From contig JANQMU010000077.1 of NCBI GenBank assembly GCA_028279875.1, forward strand, positions 30,487 through 94,486: a DNA stretch of 64,000 nucleotides, written 5' to 3'. The DNA is from Rhizobiaceae bacterium. Its GTDB lineage: Bacteria > Pseudomonadota > Alphaproteobacteria > Rhizobiales > Rhizobiaceae. Position numbers and translations under genes: made by a program. Under the pieces are notes generated by a model. It was not told the DNA's origin. It saw nothing but the letters and a program-made list of their open reading frames with translations, and did not search any database. Shown in pieces: positions 16,301 through 24,387 of this stretch. How positions within the stretch are numbered: position 1 is the stretch's first letter; every line of letters begins with the position of its first letter.

Positions 16301-17527
16301 TCAGTCTTTAAGGCGGTAGAGGTGAAAACCGCCATAGATCGCCGAACGGTCCTGTCGGTGCAGAGCCCGGGAGCGGTCCTCCTCATAGTGCCAGTGCGCC
16401 AGCGTCGTCGCCGCCACCCGGCCCGGCAATATGGTGTCCAGTCCGGCTGTTCTGAAAATGACGCGGGCACCCGGCGCCGCGGTGCGGGTGATTTCCGCCC
16501 AGATATCCTGTAGCTGTCCGTCACTCATCCAGTCCTGCGCATCGAGAAGCACATAGACGCTTTTAGACTGCGCCGGCTGGTCCTTGAGATAGTCGGTAAA
16601 TGTTCGGTTGAGAACCTCGACAAGATCGGCGCCGCGGCGAACGGCATCATATTTGTCTTGTTGCAGATAGGGCGGAACCGGTCCGAGACCGTCGGCGCGA
16701 TAGGCGCGGTTGAAGGCCTGCCAGGCAAAGTAATTTTCACTGAGCGGAAAGGCGCACATCAGCAGGCGAATGCGCTCCTTCAACACCGCATGCATGTTTC
16801 CGTTCGCCGCGCCGGCGAGCGCATCATATTGCTGCGGCGGGATGCCGAGCCCGAAGAGAGCCGCGCGGTTGTTGACGAGGCCGCGCACGATCGGCCTGTT
16901 CAGCGCCGGTTCCATGACCGTCTCGAAGAACATGCGCTGTTGTTCCAGCGTCGTGCAGGCCATGAAATCCTGCAGCCTGACGCCCGTCAGCCTGGCCAGA
17001 ATATGGGTGGCGCCGATGAAGCGGCCGAGGAGCCCGTGCCGGTAAAAACCCCTGTTGAACATGGCGCTTCGGGTGGATGTCAGGCCCCGGCGCGATGACC
17101 AGTAGGCCGCGGCCGTGTCGTCGAGAAGCGGGATCAACCGATCCTCGACCAGCCTTTGATTGCCCGGCCGGTCGGCATGGCCGAAGAGAGCGTAGAAGGA
17201 TGCGTGGTCCGGTAAGGCGCGCGCAGCGGTCAGTTTCAGCTTCGTCAGCGCCACATGGGCCGGCGAAAGGTCCAGCGCGACGATGGAGGCGGGGCCTTCC
17301 GTCACATAGGACAGCACATTGCAGCCGCCGGAGGAAATGCAGACGATATTGTCATTGCCACTTATCTCGAGCGCCGCAATGTCCACCACCGGATCCTCCC
17401 AGATCTGCGGATAGACAAGGCTTTCGAACCGGCCCGCAAACAGCCGCTGCAGCGCGCCGGTCCGGCTCAGCAGACGATCCTGCTGAACGGCTTCACGCAG
17501 TTGTTTCCTTACGACGGACGTCGCCAT
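16301..17527 (-). CDS. btaA: BtaA: SAM:diacylglycerol 3-amino-3-carboxypropyltransferase
   Basis: BtaA (DUF3419 family) moves the 3-amino-3-carboxypropyl group of S-adenosylmethionine onto diacylglycerol, making the homoserine head group of DGTS. The 408-residue length is usual. Family text includes VYPQIWEDPVVDIAAL, the SAM-site-like ISSGGCNVLSY (about residues 64-74) with VALDLSPAH, and the later VYVLLDAQDWM. In rhizobia and Rhodobacter these lipids replace phospholipids when phosphate is scarce, with diacylglycerol supplied by the phospholipase C PlcP. Here plcP is directly upstream (18-base gap) and a PHO box precedes plcP, so the operon encodes degradation and replacement together. Confidence 0.93.
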   Translation of the reverse strand: MATSVVRKQLREAVQQDRLLSRTGALQRLFAGRFESLVYPQIWEDPVVDIAALEISGNDNIVCISSGGCNVLSYVTEGPASIVALDLSPAHVALTKLKLTAARALPDHASFYALFGHADRPGNQRLVEDRLIPLLDDTAAAYWSSRRGLTSTRSAMFNRGFYRHGLLGRFIGATHILARLTGVRLQDFMACTTLEQQRMFFETVMEPALNRPIVRGLVNNRAALFGLGIPPQQYDALAGAANGNMHAVLKERIRLLMCAFPLSENYFAWQAFNRAYRADGLGPVPPYLQQDKYDAVRRGADLVEVLNRTFTDYLKDQPAQSKSVYVLLDAQDWMSDGQLQDIWAEITRTAAPGARVIFRTAGLDTILPGRVAATTLAHWHYEEDRSRALHRQDRSAIYGGFHLYRLKD

Positions 17528-17545
17528 TTTCTACCTCATAGTACT

Positions 17546-18343
17546 TTAGCCGACGACGGAAGGGACCGGTTCTTCGGCATCGGCAAAATGTCTTGCCGCT
17601 CTTGACCGGTCCTGCCAGTCGAGCAACTCGAAGCGTCCGTCATGGTGCTCCACCAAAGCCGTGCAGCTTTCGACCCAGTCGCCGTCATTACAATAGTGAA
17701 TGCCGTCGATCATCCGCATTTCCGGCGTGTGGATGTGGCCGCAGACAACGCCGTCCGCATGTCTTGACCGGGCCGTTTTCACAACCGCGTCTTCGAAGTT
17801 CCCGATAAATTCGACGGCCCGCTTGACCTTGCGCTTGAGGAAGGCCGAGAGCGACCAGTAGGGCAGCCCGAACAGACGGCGGACGCGATTGAAATAGAGG
17901 TTGAAATCGACCATGACCTCATAGGCCCAGTCGCCCAGATGGGCGAGCCACCTCGCATGCAGCACGACGCTGTCGAATTCATCGCCATGCAGCACCAGAT
18001 AGCGCTTGTTGTCGGCGGTGATATGGATGTCGTTGAGACACACTTTGATATTGGCGAAGCGCTGGCCGGCGAAATCGCGAAACTGCTCGTCATGATTGCC
18101 GGGAATATAGACAATCTTCGTGCCCTTGCGCGCCTTGCGCAGCAGCTTCTGGATGACATCATTATGGGTCTGATGCCAGTACCAGCTGCGCTTCAGCGCC
18201 CAATTGTCGAAGATATCGCCGACCAGGTAGAGGGTTTCGCACTCGGTATAGCGCAGGAAATCCAGCAGGGCCTCGCTCTGCGCCCGCGCCGTTCCCAGAT
18301 GCAGATCCGACAGGAATACTGTGCGGTACTTCTGGCACGGCAT
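17546..18343 (-). CDS. plcP: PlcP-type phospholipase C (metallophosphoesterase)
   Basis: The protein is a calcineurin-type metallophosphoesterase: SDLHLG (D13, H15), GDIFDNW (D43), PGNHDE (N83, H84), LHGDEFD and GHIHTPE (H203, H205) supply the two-metal site. It resembles both LpxH and the Sinorhizobium phospholipase C PlcP, which cuts phosphatidylcholine to diacylglycerol under phosphate starvation. The position directly before btaA and behind a PHO box favours PlcP. I chose the ATG at 18343 (265 residues) because the family fold begins there; an in-frame TTG at 18403 would add 20 residues and is possible, as neither start has an ideal ribosome site. Confidence 0.88.
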   Translation of the reverse strand: MPCQKYRTVFLSDLHLGTARAQSEALLDFLRYTECETLYLVGDIFDNWALKRSWYWHQTHNDVIQKLLRKARKGTKIVYIPGNHDEQFRDFAGQRFANIKVCLNDIHITADNKRYLVLHGDEFDSVVLHARWLAHLGDWAYEVMVDFNLYFNRVRRLFGLPYWSLSAFLKRKVKRAVEFIGNFEDAVVKTARSRHADGVVCGHIHTPEMRMIDGIHYCNDGDWVESCTALVEHHDGRFELLDWQDRSRAARHFADAEEPVPSVVG

Positions 18344-18453
18344 TGCGCGAATGTTCAAATTCTGCCCCAGTGCAACCGATTGACCGTCGGAGACACGAAT
18401 CAAACATGTTCAGCATCTCCGGCCCCCTTTTTCGGGTTTTCGGTGAAGCTGGT

Positions 18454-18482
18454 GTGATGGTTTGATTGCAGTTTGATGACAC
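18454..18482 (-). promoter_or_regulatory. PHO box (PhoB site) upstream of plcP-btaA-btaB
   Basis: Read leftward, three 7-base units separated by CAAA spacers are GTGTCAT, CTGCAAT and CCATCAC. They match the PhoB consensus repeat CTGTCAT at 6, 5 and 5 of 7 positions, with the canonical 11-base periodicity. The site lies 51-111 bases before the two candidate plcP starts. It predicts phosphate-starvation induction of the operon. Confidence 0.8.
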
Positions 18483-18495
18483 CGCCGGTGGGTCG

Positions 18496-18522
18496 AAAAA
18501 TTACAAGGCAGGCGCCTTGCAA
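18496..18522 (-). terminator. Intrinsic terminator after GntR gene
   Basis: Read leftward, a 9-bp stem (one G-U pair) is formed by TTGCAAGGC (18522-18514) and GCCTTGTAA (18509-18501) with loop GCCT, followed directly by TTTTT (18500-18496). It starts 11 bases after the stop of the GntR gene and isolates the ehu operon from the PHO-controlled lipid operon. Confidence 0.85.
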
Positions 18523-18532
18523 TCAGAGCGGA

Positions 18533-19237
18533 TCATTTGGCGCTCTCTCCATCCTGCACGGCCTTGAACAATTGCTGGCTTTCGAAGATGTGGTTTCTGA
18601 TCGCATAGCTCAGGCCGATCGGGTCACCCGCGTCGATCCGGTGGACAACTTCCATCGTCTCGTCGTGGACGGTCTTCAGGGTCTGCTCCCAGGGCATGGA
18701 GGGCAGCAACAGCAACCACATTCGGGATGTCTGGAAGAACAGTTTCTGCTGTATCTCGCGCAGCGTTATATTCGCCACCAATTCCGTTACGGCCGTGAAA
18801 TACCGGATATTGGTCTCGGCAAAACCGATGGTGTCGCCCTTTTCGAGCGCCAGGAATTCGTCACCGCATCTGTTGAAAAAGTCACGGACATGCGGCGCAA
18901 TGGGCATTTCGATGAACGGTCCCATGGCGCCCGTCAGGATCAGACGGACCGCATAGACATCGGCGAGCTGATCGGGCTCGATGCGGGTGACCAGCGTCCC
19001 GATCCCATGCCTGATCTCGACCAGCCCCTCATGCTCCAGCATAGAAAACACCCGCCGGATCGGCGATCGGCTGACCGCATATTCCTTCGCCAGCACTTCC
19101 TCGCGCAGCACGGTGTCGGGCGGATATCTGTTGGTGCAGATCCGATAGCGGATTTCCTGATAGATGGCTGCGATCCGCTGCTGCGGCGGTGTGCGCGGGC
19201 CGGTTTGGTGAAGGGCTGTGCTTGAGGAATTCTGCAT
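18533..19237 (-). CDS. GntR-family (FCD-type) transcriptional regulator
   Basis: The 234-residue protein has an N-terminal winged helix (IAAIYQEIRYRICTNRYPP, LREEVLAKEYAVSRSPIRRVFSMLEHEGLVEI, residues about 20-85), typical of FadR/GntR regulators. A helical C-terminal FCD effector domain follows (VYAVRLILTGAMGPFIE onwards, ending HIFESQQLFKAV). FCD domains bind small carboxylic or amino acids, often through a metal. It overlaps the stop of the upstream permease by one base (TGATG), so it is the last gene of the transporter operon. Ectoine regulators are usually MocR-type EnuR; this is a different GntR subfamily, so its effector is not known. A palindrome at 21738-21755 is a candidate site. 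Confidence 0.87.
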   Translation of the reverse strand: MQNSSSTALHQTGPRTPPQQRIAAIYQEIRYRICTNRYPPDTVLREEVLAKEYAVSRSPIRRVFSMLEHEGLVEIRHGIGTLVTRIEPDQLADVYAVRLILTGAMGPFIEMPIAPHVRDFFNRCGDEFLALEKGDTIGFAETNIRYFTAVTELVANITLREIQQKLFFQTSRMWLLLLPSMPWEQTLKTVHDETMEVVHRIDAGDPIGLSYAIRNHIFESQQLFKAVQDGESAK

Positions 19238-19905
19238 CAAAACACCTGTTGGCCGGGCAGGGCCGCCTTGCGGCTGATGATCCGGGTCAGCTTTGCCGCA
19301 ACAAGGCTCATGACCAGGAAGAACGCTCCGGCCAGCGTGATCGGCTCGGTATAGCGGAACGTGTCGTTGCCGATGATGCGGGCCGTTGCCACAAGTTCTA
19401 TCACCGTGATGGCCAACAGGACCGGCGTCTCCTTGAACATGGCGACGAGGTAGTTGCCCAGCGGCAGGATAATCGGCGGCACCGCCTGCGGCAGGATGAT
19501 GCGTTTGAGGGTCTGGGAAGTGGACAGGTTGATCACCTTGGCGGCCTCCCATTGCCCCCGGTCCACATTCGCAAAGCCCGACCGGTAGACCTCGGCGCAA
19601 TAGGCGGAATAATGGATGCCAAGGGTCAGCACACCGCACAGCATCGCCGGCAGAACGATACCAACCAGCGGCAGGAAATAATACATGGCGAACAACTGGA
19701 TCAGCAGCGGCGTCGTGCGGACGAATTCAACCAGGAGCCGGACGATGAAACCGAGGACGGGAACGTTCAGCAGATTGATGATCGCCCACAGAAGACCCAG
19801 GACGGCCGCCAGCGCAAACCCCAGCAATGTCGCCTGCAGCGTCACAAGCGAAGCCTCGGCCATCAGCGGCAATATCTCCAGCGTATAGTTCCAGTCCCAG
19901 ATCAT
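19237..19905 (-). CDS. ehuD: EhuD-like ectoine/amino-acid ABC permease
   Basis: This is a polar-amino-acid ABC permease of about 222 residues with five or so membrane segments, VRTTPLLIQLFAMYYFLP, and the EAA loop GQWEAAKVINLSTSQTLKRIILPQAV that contacts the ATPase. The ATG at 19905 follows GGGAGG by 6 bases and forms an ATGA overlap with the upstream permease; an upstream in-frame start is not supported. With the adjacent permease it would form the heterodimeric channel of an EhuABCD-type importer. The symbol rests on the surrounding ectoine catabolic genes rather than on sequence details. Confidence 0.82.
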   Translation of the reverse strand: MIWDWNYTLEILPLMAEASLVTLQATLLGFALAAVLGLLWAIINLLNVPVLGFIVRLLVEFVRTTPLLIQLFAMYYFLPLVGIVLPAMLCGVLTLGIHYSAYCAEVYRSGFANVDRGQWEAAKVINLSTSQTLKRIILPQAVPPIILPLGNYLVAMFKETPVLLAITVIELVATARIIGNDTFRYTEPITLAGAFFLVMSLVAAKLTRIISRKAALPGQQVF

Positions 19906-20630
19906 GTCGCGCCTCCCAGCCGGATTCCGCGCGAATAATGCTGTTCGAGCAGTTTCATGCCGATCGTGATGCACAGCCCGATGGCGAAATAGATGAACAG
20001 GACAATGGTAAACACCTGCACTGTCAGATAAGTCGTCTGGTTGAGTTGATAGGCCGTATAGGTCAGATCGGAGATGCCGATAAAGGAGACCAGCGCGGTC
20101 AGTTTGAACAGCTGAATCGCCAGGTTCCCGAATGGCGGGATCATGATGCGGATCGCCTGCGGCAGGATGATCCGCCGCATCCGGTTGAAATTGCTCATAT
20201 TGATGGCGATGGCTGCTTCATATTGCGCCTTCGGCACCGCGCGGATGGACGCCTCGACGACAATCGCCGCATAGGCTCCGACATTCAGCGAAACGCCGAG
20301 CACCCCGGCGGTAAAGGGGTCGATCGTCGGACCGAAGAGCGGCAAGACGTAAAACAGCCAGAAAAGCTGCACCAGGGCCGACGTGCCGCGAAAAATCTCG
20401 ACATAGGCAATGCAGAACCAGCGGATCGGCAGCCAGGGCGAAAGACGTCCGATGCCTGTGGTGAAGGCGATAATGACCGTCAGGATGGCCGATACGACGA
20501 CGAGACTCACGGTGGTGCCGGCGGCGTCCAGGAAGACCCAGCCGCTGTCGACAAAAGGAGATTGAAGGAAATAGATCGCCCCCGATACGATGGTGACACA
20601 GAGGATCAGGATCAGGGTGCGGATGGACAT
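19902..20630 (-). CDS. ehuC: EhuC-like ectoine/amino-acid ABC permease
   Basis: The 242-residue protein is a second polar-amino-acid permease: membrane segments from the N-terminus, YVEIFRGTSALVQLFWLFYVLP, and the EAA loop AQYEAAIAINMSNFNRMRRIILPQAI. It precedes the partner permease with a 4-base overlap and follows the binding-protein gene after a 70-base gap that contains a strong hairpin. Ectoine importers of the Ehu type have exactly two such permeases. Function is inferred from family and from position in the ectoine region. Confidence 0.82.
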   Translation of the reverse strand: MSIRTLILILCVTIVSGAIYFLQSPFVDSGWVFLDAAGTTVSLVVVSAILTVIIAFTTGIGRLSPWLPIRWFCIAYVEIFRGTSALVQLFWLFYVLPLFGPTIDPFTAGVLGVSLNVGAYAAIVVEASIRAVPKAQYEAAIAINMSNFNRMRRIILPQAIRIMIPPFGNLAIQLFKLTALVSFIGISDLTYTAYQLNQTTYLTVQVFTIVLFIYFAIGLCITIGMKLLEQHYSRGIRLGGAT

Positions 20631-20658
20631 GAAATGCTCTTAACGATGCGCGGGCAGG

Positions 20659-20688
20659 TCCGCGCCGGTTTTTCAAGACCGGCGCGGA
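20659..20688 (-). promoter_or_regulatory. Intercistronic hairpin between ehuB-like and ehuC-like genes
   Basis: A perfect 11-bp stem, TCCGCGCCGGT paired with ACCGGCGCGGA, with an 8-base loop, follows the binding-protein gene and precedes the permease gene. Without a T-run on the coding strand it is more likely an mRNA 3'-end stabiliser or attenuator that raises binding-protein levels over permease levels. Confidence 0.7.
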
Positions 20689-20700
20689 TGCCATTATGGA

Positions 20701-21582
20701 TCAGAGGCCGGAACCGCACAATTCCGTCATGGTCTTTGACGGCGCGTCTGCCGGTCCGAAGCCCCAGGCTGCGGCCATCTCGCCATATTCGCCGCTCTTG
20801 ACATAGTCCTGCAGGACGGCCTGAAACGCGTCACGGAATGCCATATTGGCTTTCAGTTCGTCACCGGTGCCCTTCGGAAATCCGATGGCGCCGTGACCCT
20901 GGTAGTTTTCACCGCCGATCTCCGTGATCGAGCCCGAGCTCTCCACGCCGATCAGATCGCCGGCCGTGCGCACGATGTCGTTGATCGCGAAGGCGGAAAG
21001 CGCAAAGCCGTCGGCGCGGCCGGAGATAACGGCCGAGATGCCGGCTGCCTTGTCGCCGACCTTCAGGAGCTTGGATTCGGGAACGCCGTCCTTTAAGGCC
21101 AGCGTTTCTTCCGTGCCACCAGCGAGCACCGCGAGGACGGCGCCATCCGTATTGGCGATATCCTTGAAATTATGAAGGTGTTTTGGATTGCCTTTCTTGA
21201 CGACATAAGCCGCGCCCTGGCCCCATGTCGGCTCGGCGAACAGGATCTGTTCACAGCGCTTGGGCCGGATATAGATGCCGGCCGCGCCCATGTCGATCCG
21301 GCCGGCAACCAGTGACGGGATCAGTGCGCCGAAATCCATCGCGACAAATTCCAGATCGGTGACGCCCATTTCACCGAGGACATGTTTGACGAGTTCCACC
21401 TGTTCACCGCTGAAACTGCCGTCGGCCTGCTTGTAGCCATAGGGTGCGTAGCCGGCGATCCCGATCGTCGCGCCCTCGGCGCGATACTTGTCGAGAAGCG
21501 GATTATCCGACGCGACAGCGGATGGCGCCAGCATGAGGAGGCAAACGCCAATCGCCCCTCCGATTTTTTGGATGATGTTCAT
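20701..21582 (-). CDS. ehuB: EhuB-like periplasmic ectoine-binding protein
   Basis: The 293-residue protein has a signal peptide (about residues 1-24, cleavage after AVAS) and a family 3 solute-binding fold with GIAGYAPYGYKQADGSFSGEQVELVKHVLGEMGV, FGALIPSLVAGRIDMGAAGIYIRPKR and a late AWGFG. It is the periplasmic receptor for the two permeases and the ATPase encoded across the divergent promoter region. EhuB binds ectoine and hydroxyectoine; assignment here relies on the eutBC and doeABCD genes nearby. An intrinsic hairpin after its stop probably boosts its expression relative to the permeases. Confidence 0.85.
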   Translation of the reverse strand: MNIIQKIGGAIGVCLLMLAPSAVASDNPLLDKYRAEGATIGIAGYAPYGYKQADGSFSGEQVELVKHVLGEMGVTDLEFVAMDFGALIPSLVAGRIDMGAAGIYIRPKRCEQILFAEPTWGQGAAYVVKKGNPKHLHNFKDIANTDGAVLAVLAGGTEETLALKDGVPESKLLKVGDKAAGISAVISGRADGFALSAFAINDIVRTAGDLIGVESSGSITEIGGENYQGHGAIGFPKGTGDELKANMAFRDAFQAVLQDYVKSGEYGEMAAAWGFGPADAPSKTMTELCGSGL

Positions 21583-21737
21583 TTTCGTCTCCTGTTTCGA
21601 AAAGATTTCGGCTCAACAGATTTCAAGACCTCTTGGATGGCGGCCTGACGGGATGATACATAAAGGGCAAGATGGATACAACATTAAAAATAATTTACCG
21701 TTATCTGGCTTTTTTTGGTGCAATTTCGCCCATCAAA

Positions 21738-21755
21738 AGATATAGATGTATATCT
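21738..21755. promoter_or_regulatory. Palindrome in divergent ectoine promoter region; candidate GntR operator
   Basis: AGATATAGATGTATATCT is a perfect 7+7 palindrome with a 4-base centre. It lies in the 196-base AT-rich gap between the ehuB-like gene and the MOSC-reductase gene, 23 bases before the latter's preferred start. Size and position suit a dimeric GntR regulator that controls both directions. Confidence 0.5.
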
Positions 21756-21778
21756 CTTCAGTTTCTCGGAACCGAAAA

Positions 21779-23521
21779 ATGAGTGCCGCCACGAAAGCCG
21801 AAGGCCAGATTCTCCGTCTTTATACGGGCCGCAAGCGCGACTGCCGGATCAACGGTCCGGCCGAGCCGACAGCCTATGTCCGAACGGTAAGTGAAGGACC
21901 GCTCTGGTTGGCGCGGACGGGGCTTTCGGGAAATCAACTGGGTACGGCGCGACGTCTGGGAACCGAAAATCATGCGGTCTATTTGATGCCTGAGGCCCAT
22001 TATCGCTACTTCGAGGATGTGCTCGGCCGATCCATCCCGCCAGGATCGTTCGCGGAAAACATCTCTTACGCCGGCCCCGATGAAAATACGCTTCGCATCG
22101 GTGACCGGATCCGTATCGGCGCTGCCCTGGTGGAACTGACATCGCCCCGCATCCCCTGCTACAAGATGGCGCATTTCGTGGGAACGGACCCCGGGTTTCC
22201 GAGCCGCTTTTCGGCATCGGGCCGCACCGGCGTCTATGCGCGCGTGGTCGAGCCCGGCCTGGTCGGGGCCGGGGATGACCTCGTCGTCGTCCGTTCCAGC
22301 TCCAAAAATGCAACGATGGCGGAACTCAACGCCGTGCTGACCGCCGGCAAGCCGCGGGCGGATGTGATCTCCCGCGTCAGGGCCTCACCGTCGCTTTTGC
22401 CGGACGTCCGTCAGGTGATCGACGACCGCTTGGCGACACTCTGCCTTGACGATGCCGCAGAACCCCACCGGGTCGGTATCGCCGCACGCCGCCAGGAAAC
22501 TCCGGATGTGGTGTCCCTGTGGTTCGACTTGCCGTTGGCGCCGGATCAGGCCCCAAAGCCCGGCCAGTTCGTGACTTTCGGTGTCGAGGATGCACAAGGA
22601 AACACGCATTTCCGCTGCTATTCGCTCAGCGACGGTCCGTTCCGCAGGGGTGACGGCCGCTCCTGTCGCATTTCCGTGAAGCGCGAGGTGGCCGGTCACG
22701 GTGCATTTTCCGTATCCAACTGGCTGCACGACCATGTGAGAGCGGGCGACGAGTGCCTGGTCTTTCAGCCCGGTGGGGATTTTTTCCTGCCGGACGAGCC
22801 TGCCGGTCCGTTGGCATTCATCGCCGGCGGCATCGGCATCACGCCGATCCTGCCGCAAATCCGCGCACTGGCCGATGCGAAATACCCGTCACCGGTCAAA
22901 ATGATCTACGTGGTCCGGACATGCCGGGACCTGGCTCTTTTGAACGAACTCGTCAATGCGGCGGCCGACCTTCCCCGGTTTGAACTGCGGGTCTTTGCAA
23001 CCCGGGAAGAGGGAGCCGCCACCAGCCCGCCGCCCTTTATCGAGCCCGGGCGGCCGCATCTGGAGAGCTGGATCGCGGATCTGGATGATACGACGCAATT
23101 GTTCGTCTGCGGCCCGGTGCCCATGATTGATGCGGCGCGTGCTGCGCATGCCAGCCTGGGACGACCCAACAGCCGCCTTCATTTCGAGCGCTTTTCCGAG
23201 CCCGGCGAAGGGGAATATACCGGCGAGCCGGCGCCGGGGGCCCGTATCGCCGTGGCGCCCTATGGACCGGCCGGCACCTGGAACCCCGAAGATGGGTCTT
23301 TGCTGGAATGGGTCGAAACCCATACGGATTACCGCCCGCCGGCGGCCTGCCGATCCGGAATCTGCCGCACCTGCAAAGCGACGCTGCTGCGCGGTACGGT
23401 GGTCTATCCGTCAAGCGTGGCACCCCCGTCCCAGACGGAGGTGCTGCTGTGCTGCGCCCGGCCGCAGTCCGACATCGAAATCGAAATGGCAGAACGTTAC
23501 CTCAGCAAAATGACCGGATAA
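21779..23521 (+). CDS. MOSC domain fused to FAD/NAD(P)-ferredoxin reductase
   Basis: This 580-residue protein has three parts. Residues 1-220 are a YiiM-type MOSC domain with the likely molybdenum-binding Cys127 (SPRIPCYKM) and the 3-alpha tail (ATMAELNAVL to DDRL). Residues 230-480 are a flavin reductase domain with RCYSLSDGP for FAD and AGGIGITPIL and CGPVPMID for NAD(P). The end is a plant-type 2Fe-2S ferredoxin domain with Cys at 524, 529, 532 and about 558. Electrons would flow NAD(P)H-FAD-2Fe2S-Moco, as in YiiM/mARC-type N-hydroxylated-substrate reductases. It heads the rightward ectoine operon where eutA is absent. The ATG at 21779 is preferred; another is at 21746. Confidence 0.85.
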   Translation: MSAATKAEGQILRLYTGRKRDCRINGPAEPTAYVRTVSEGPLWLARTGLSGNQLGTARRLGTENHAVYLMPEAHYRYFEDVLGRSIPPGSFAENISYAGPDENTLRIGDRIRIGAALVELTSPRIPCYKMAHFVGTDPGFPSRFSASGRTGVYARVVEPGLVGAGDDLVVVRSSSKNATMAELNAVLTAGKPRADVISRVRASPSLLPDVRQVIDDRLATLCLDDAAEPHRVGIAARRQETPDVVSLWFDLPLAPDQAPKPGQFVTFGVEDAQGNTHFRCYSLSDGPFRRGDGRSCRISVKREVAGHGAFSVSNWLHDHVRAGDECLVFQPGGDFFLPDEPAGPLAFIAGGIGITPILPQIRALADAKYPSPVKMIYVVRTCRDLALLNELVNAAADLPRFELRVFATREEGAATSPPPFIEPGRPHLESWIADLDDTTQLFVCGPVPMIDAARAAHASLGRPNSRLHFERFSEPGEGEYTGEPAPGARIAVAPYGPAGTWNPEDGSLLEWVETHTDYRPPAACRSGICRTCKATLLRGTVVYPSSVAPPSQTEVLLCCARPQSDIEIEMAERYLSKMTG

Positions 23522-23568
23522 GGGTGTGATGGCCCGAACCGGGTTTCACCCCATGCGGAGACAGAACA

Positions 23569-24387
23569 ATGCTCGATAAAACGTCCGAATACCCCCTGCG
23601 ACTGCAAGGCGACGCAGTGCCCATGGTCCGCTTTGCGAATGTCAGCAAGCGCTATGGCGCCCTGACGGTGCTTGATGGTCTCGATCTCGATATCTCCGAG
23701 GGAGAGATGGTCAGCATTATCGGCCCCTCCGGTTCCGGCAAGACGACCGTGCTGCGGGTGCTCATGACGCTGGAAACCATCGATGACGGGGTGATCTATG
23801 TCAACGGCGCGCCACTCACCCATATGGAGAAGAATGGCGCCCTGGTTCCGTCGAACCAGCAATATCTGAGGAAGATGCGCCAGAACATCGGCATGTGCTT
23901 TCAGCACTTCAACCTGTTCCCCCACATGACGGCTCTGGAAAACTGCATGGAGGGCCTGATCTATTCCCTCGGCATGAGTCGCAAGGATGCGCAGGCGCGC
24001 GCCGAGGAACTGCTTGACCTCGTCGGGGTCGCCGACAAGCGGGACCAGTATCCCTCGCGCCTGTCGGGCGGCCAGCAACAGCGGGTGGCGATTGCCCGGG
24101 CGCTCGCCATGCGGCCCAAGGTGATGCTGTTCGACGAGGTGACTTCGGCGCTCGATCCCGAAGTGATCGGCGAAGTGACGAACGTCATCCGCAAACTCGT
24201 CAACGACCTCAATCTGACCATGCTGATGGTGACCCACCAGATGGGATTCGCCCGCGATATCTCGGATCGTGTGTGCTTCTTCTATGCCGGCAAGATCGAG
24301 GAACAGGGTTCACCGGACGACGTCTTCGGGAATCCCGAAAAGGAGCGCACGCAGCAGTTTTTGAGTGCGGTCAAGGAGGCCGGATGA
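23569..24387 (+). CDS. ehuA: EhuA-like ABC transporter ATPase
   Basis: The 272-residue ATPase has Walker A GPSGSGKTT, Q-loop FQHFNLFPHMT, signature [15 protein letters not shown], Walker B VMLFDEVTSALDP and switch HQMGF. It belongs to the polar-amino-acid importer subfamily and contains a 15-residue insertion after MEKNGALV that is usual in EhuA/HisP-like proteins. It supplies energy for the permeases encoded on the other side of the MOSC-reductase gene. Its stop overlaps the eutB start (ATGA), which ties uptake to catabolism. Confidence 0.87.
   Translation: MLDKTSEYPLRLQGDAVPMVRFANVSKRYGALTVLDGLDLDISEGEMVSIIGPSGSGKTTVLRVLMTLETIDDGVIYVNGAPLTHMEKNGALVPSNQQYLRKMRQNIGMCFQHFNLFPHMTALENCMEGLIYSLGMSRKDAQARAEELLDLVGVADKRDQYPSRLSGGQQQRVAIARALAMRPKVMLFDEVTSALDPEVIGEVTNVIRKLVNDLNLTMLMVTHQMGFARDISDRVCFFYAGKIEEQGSPDDVFGNPEKERTQQFLSAVKEAG

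Noticed and set aside
18162..18482. Leftward frame starting MSSNCNQ, overlapping plcP and the PHO box
   Set aside because: It would put the PHO box inside a gene and uses a frame different from the conserved metallophosphoesterase.
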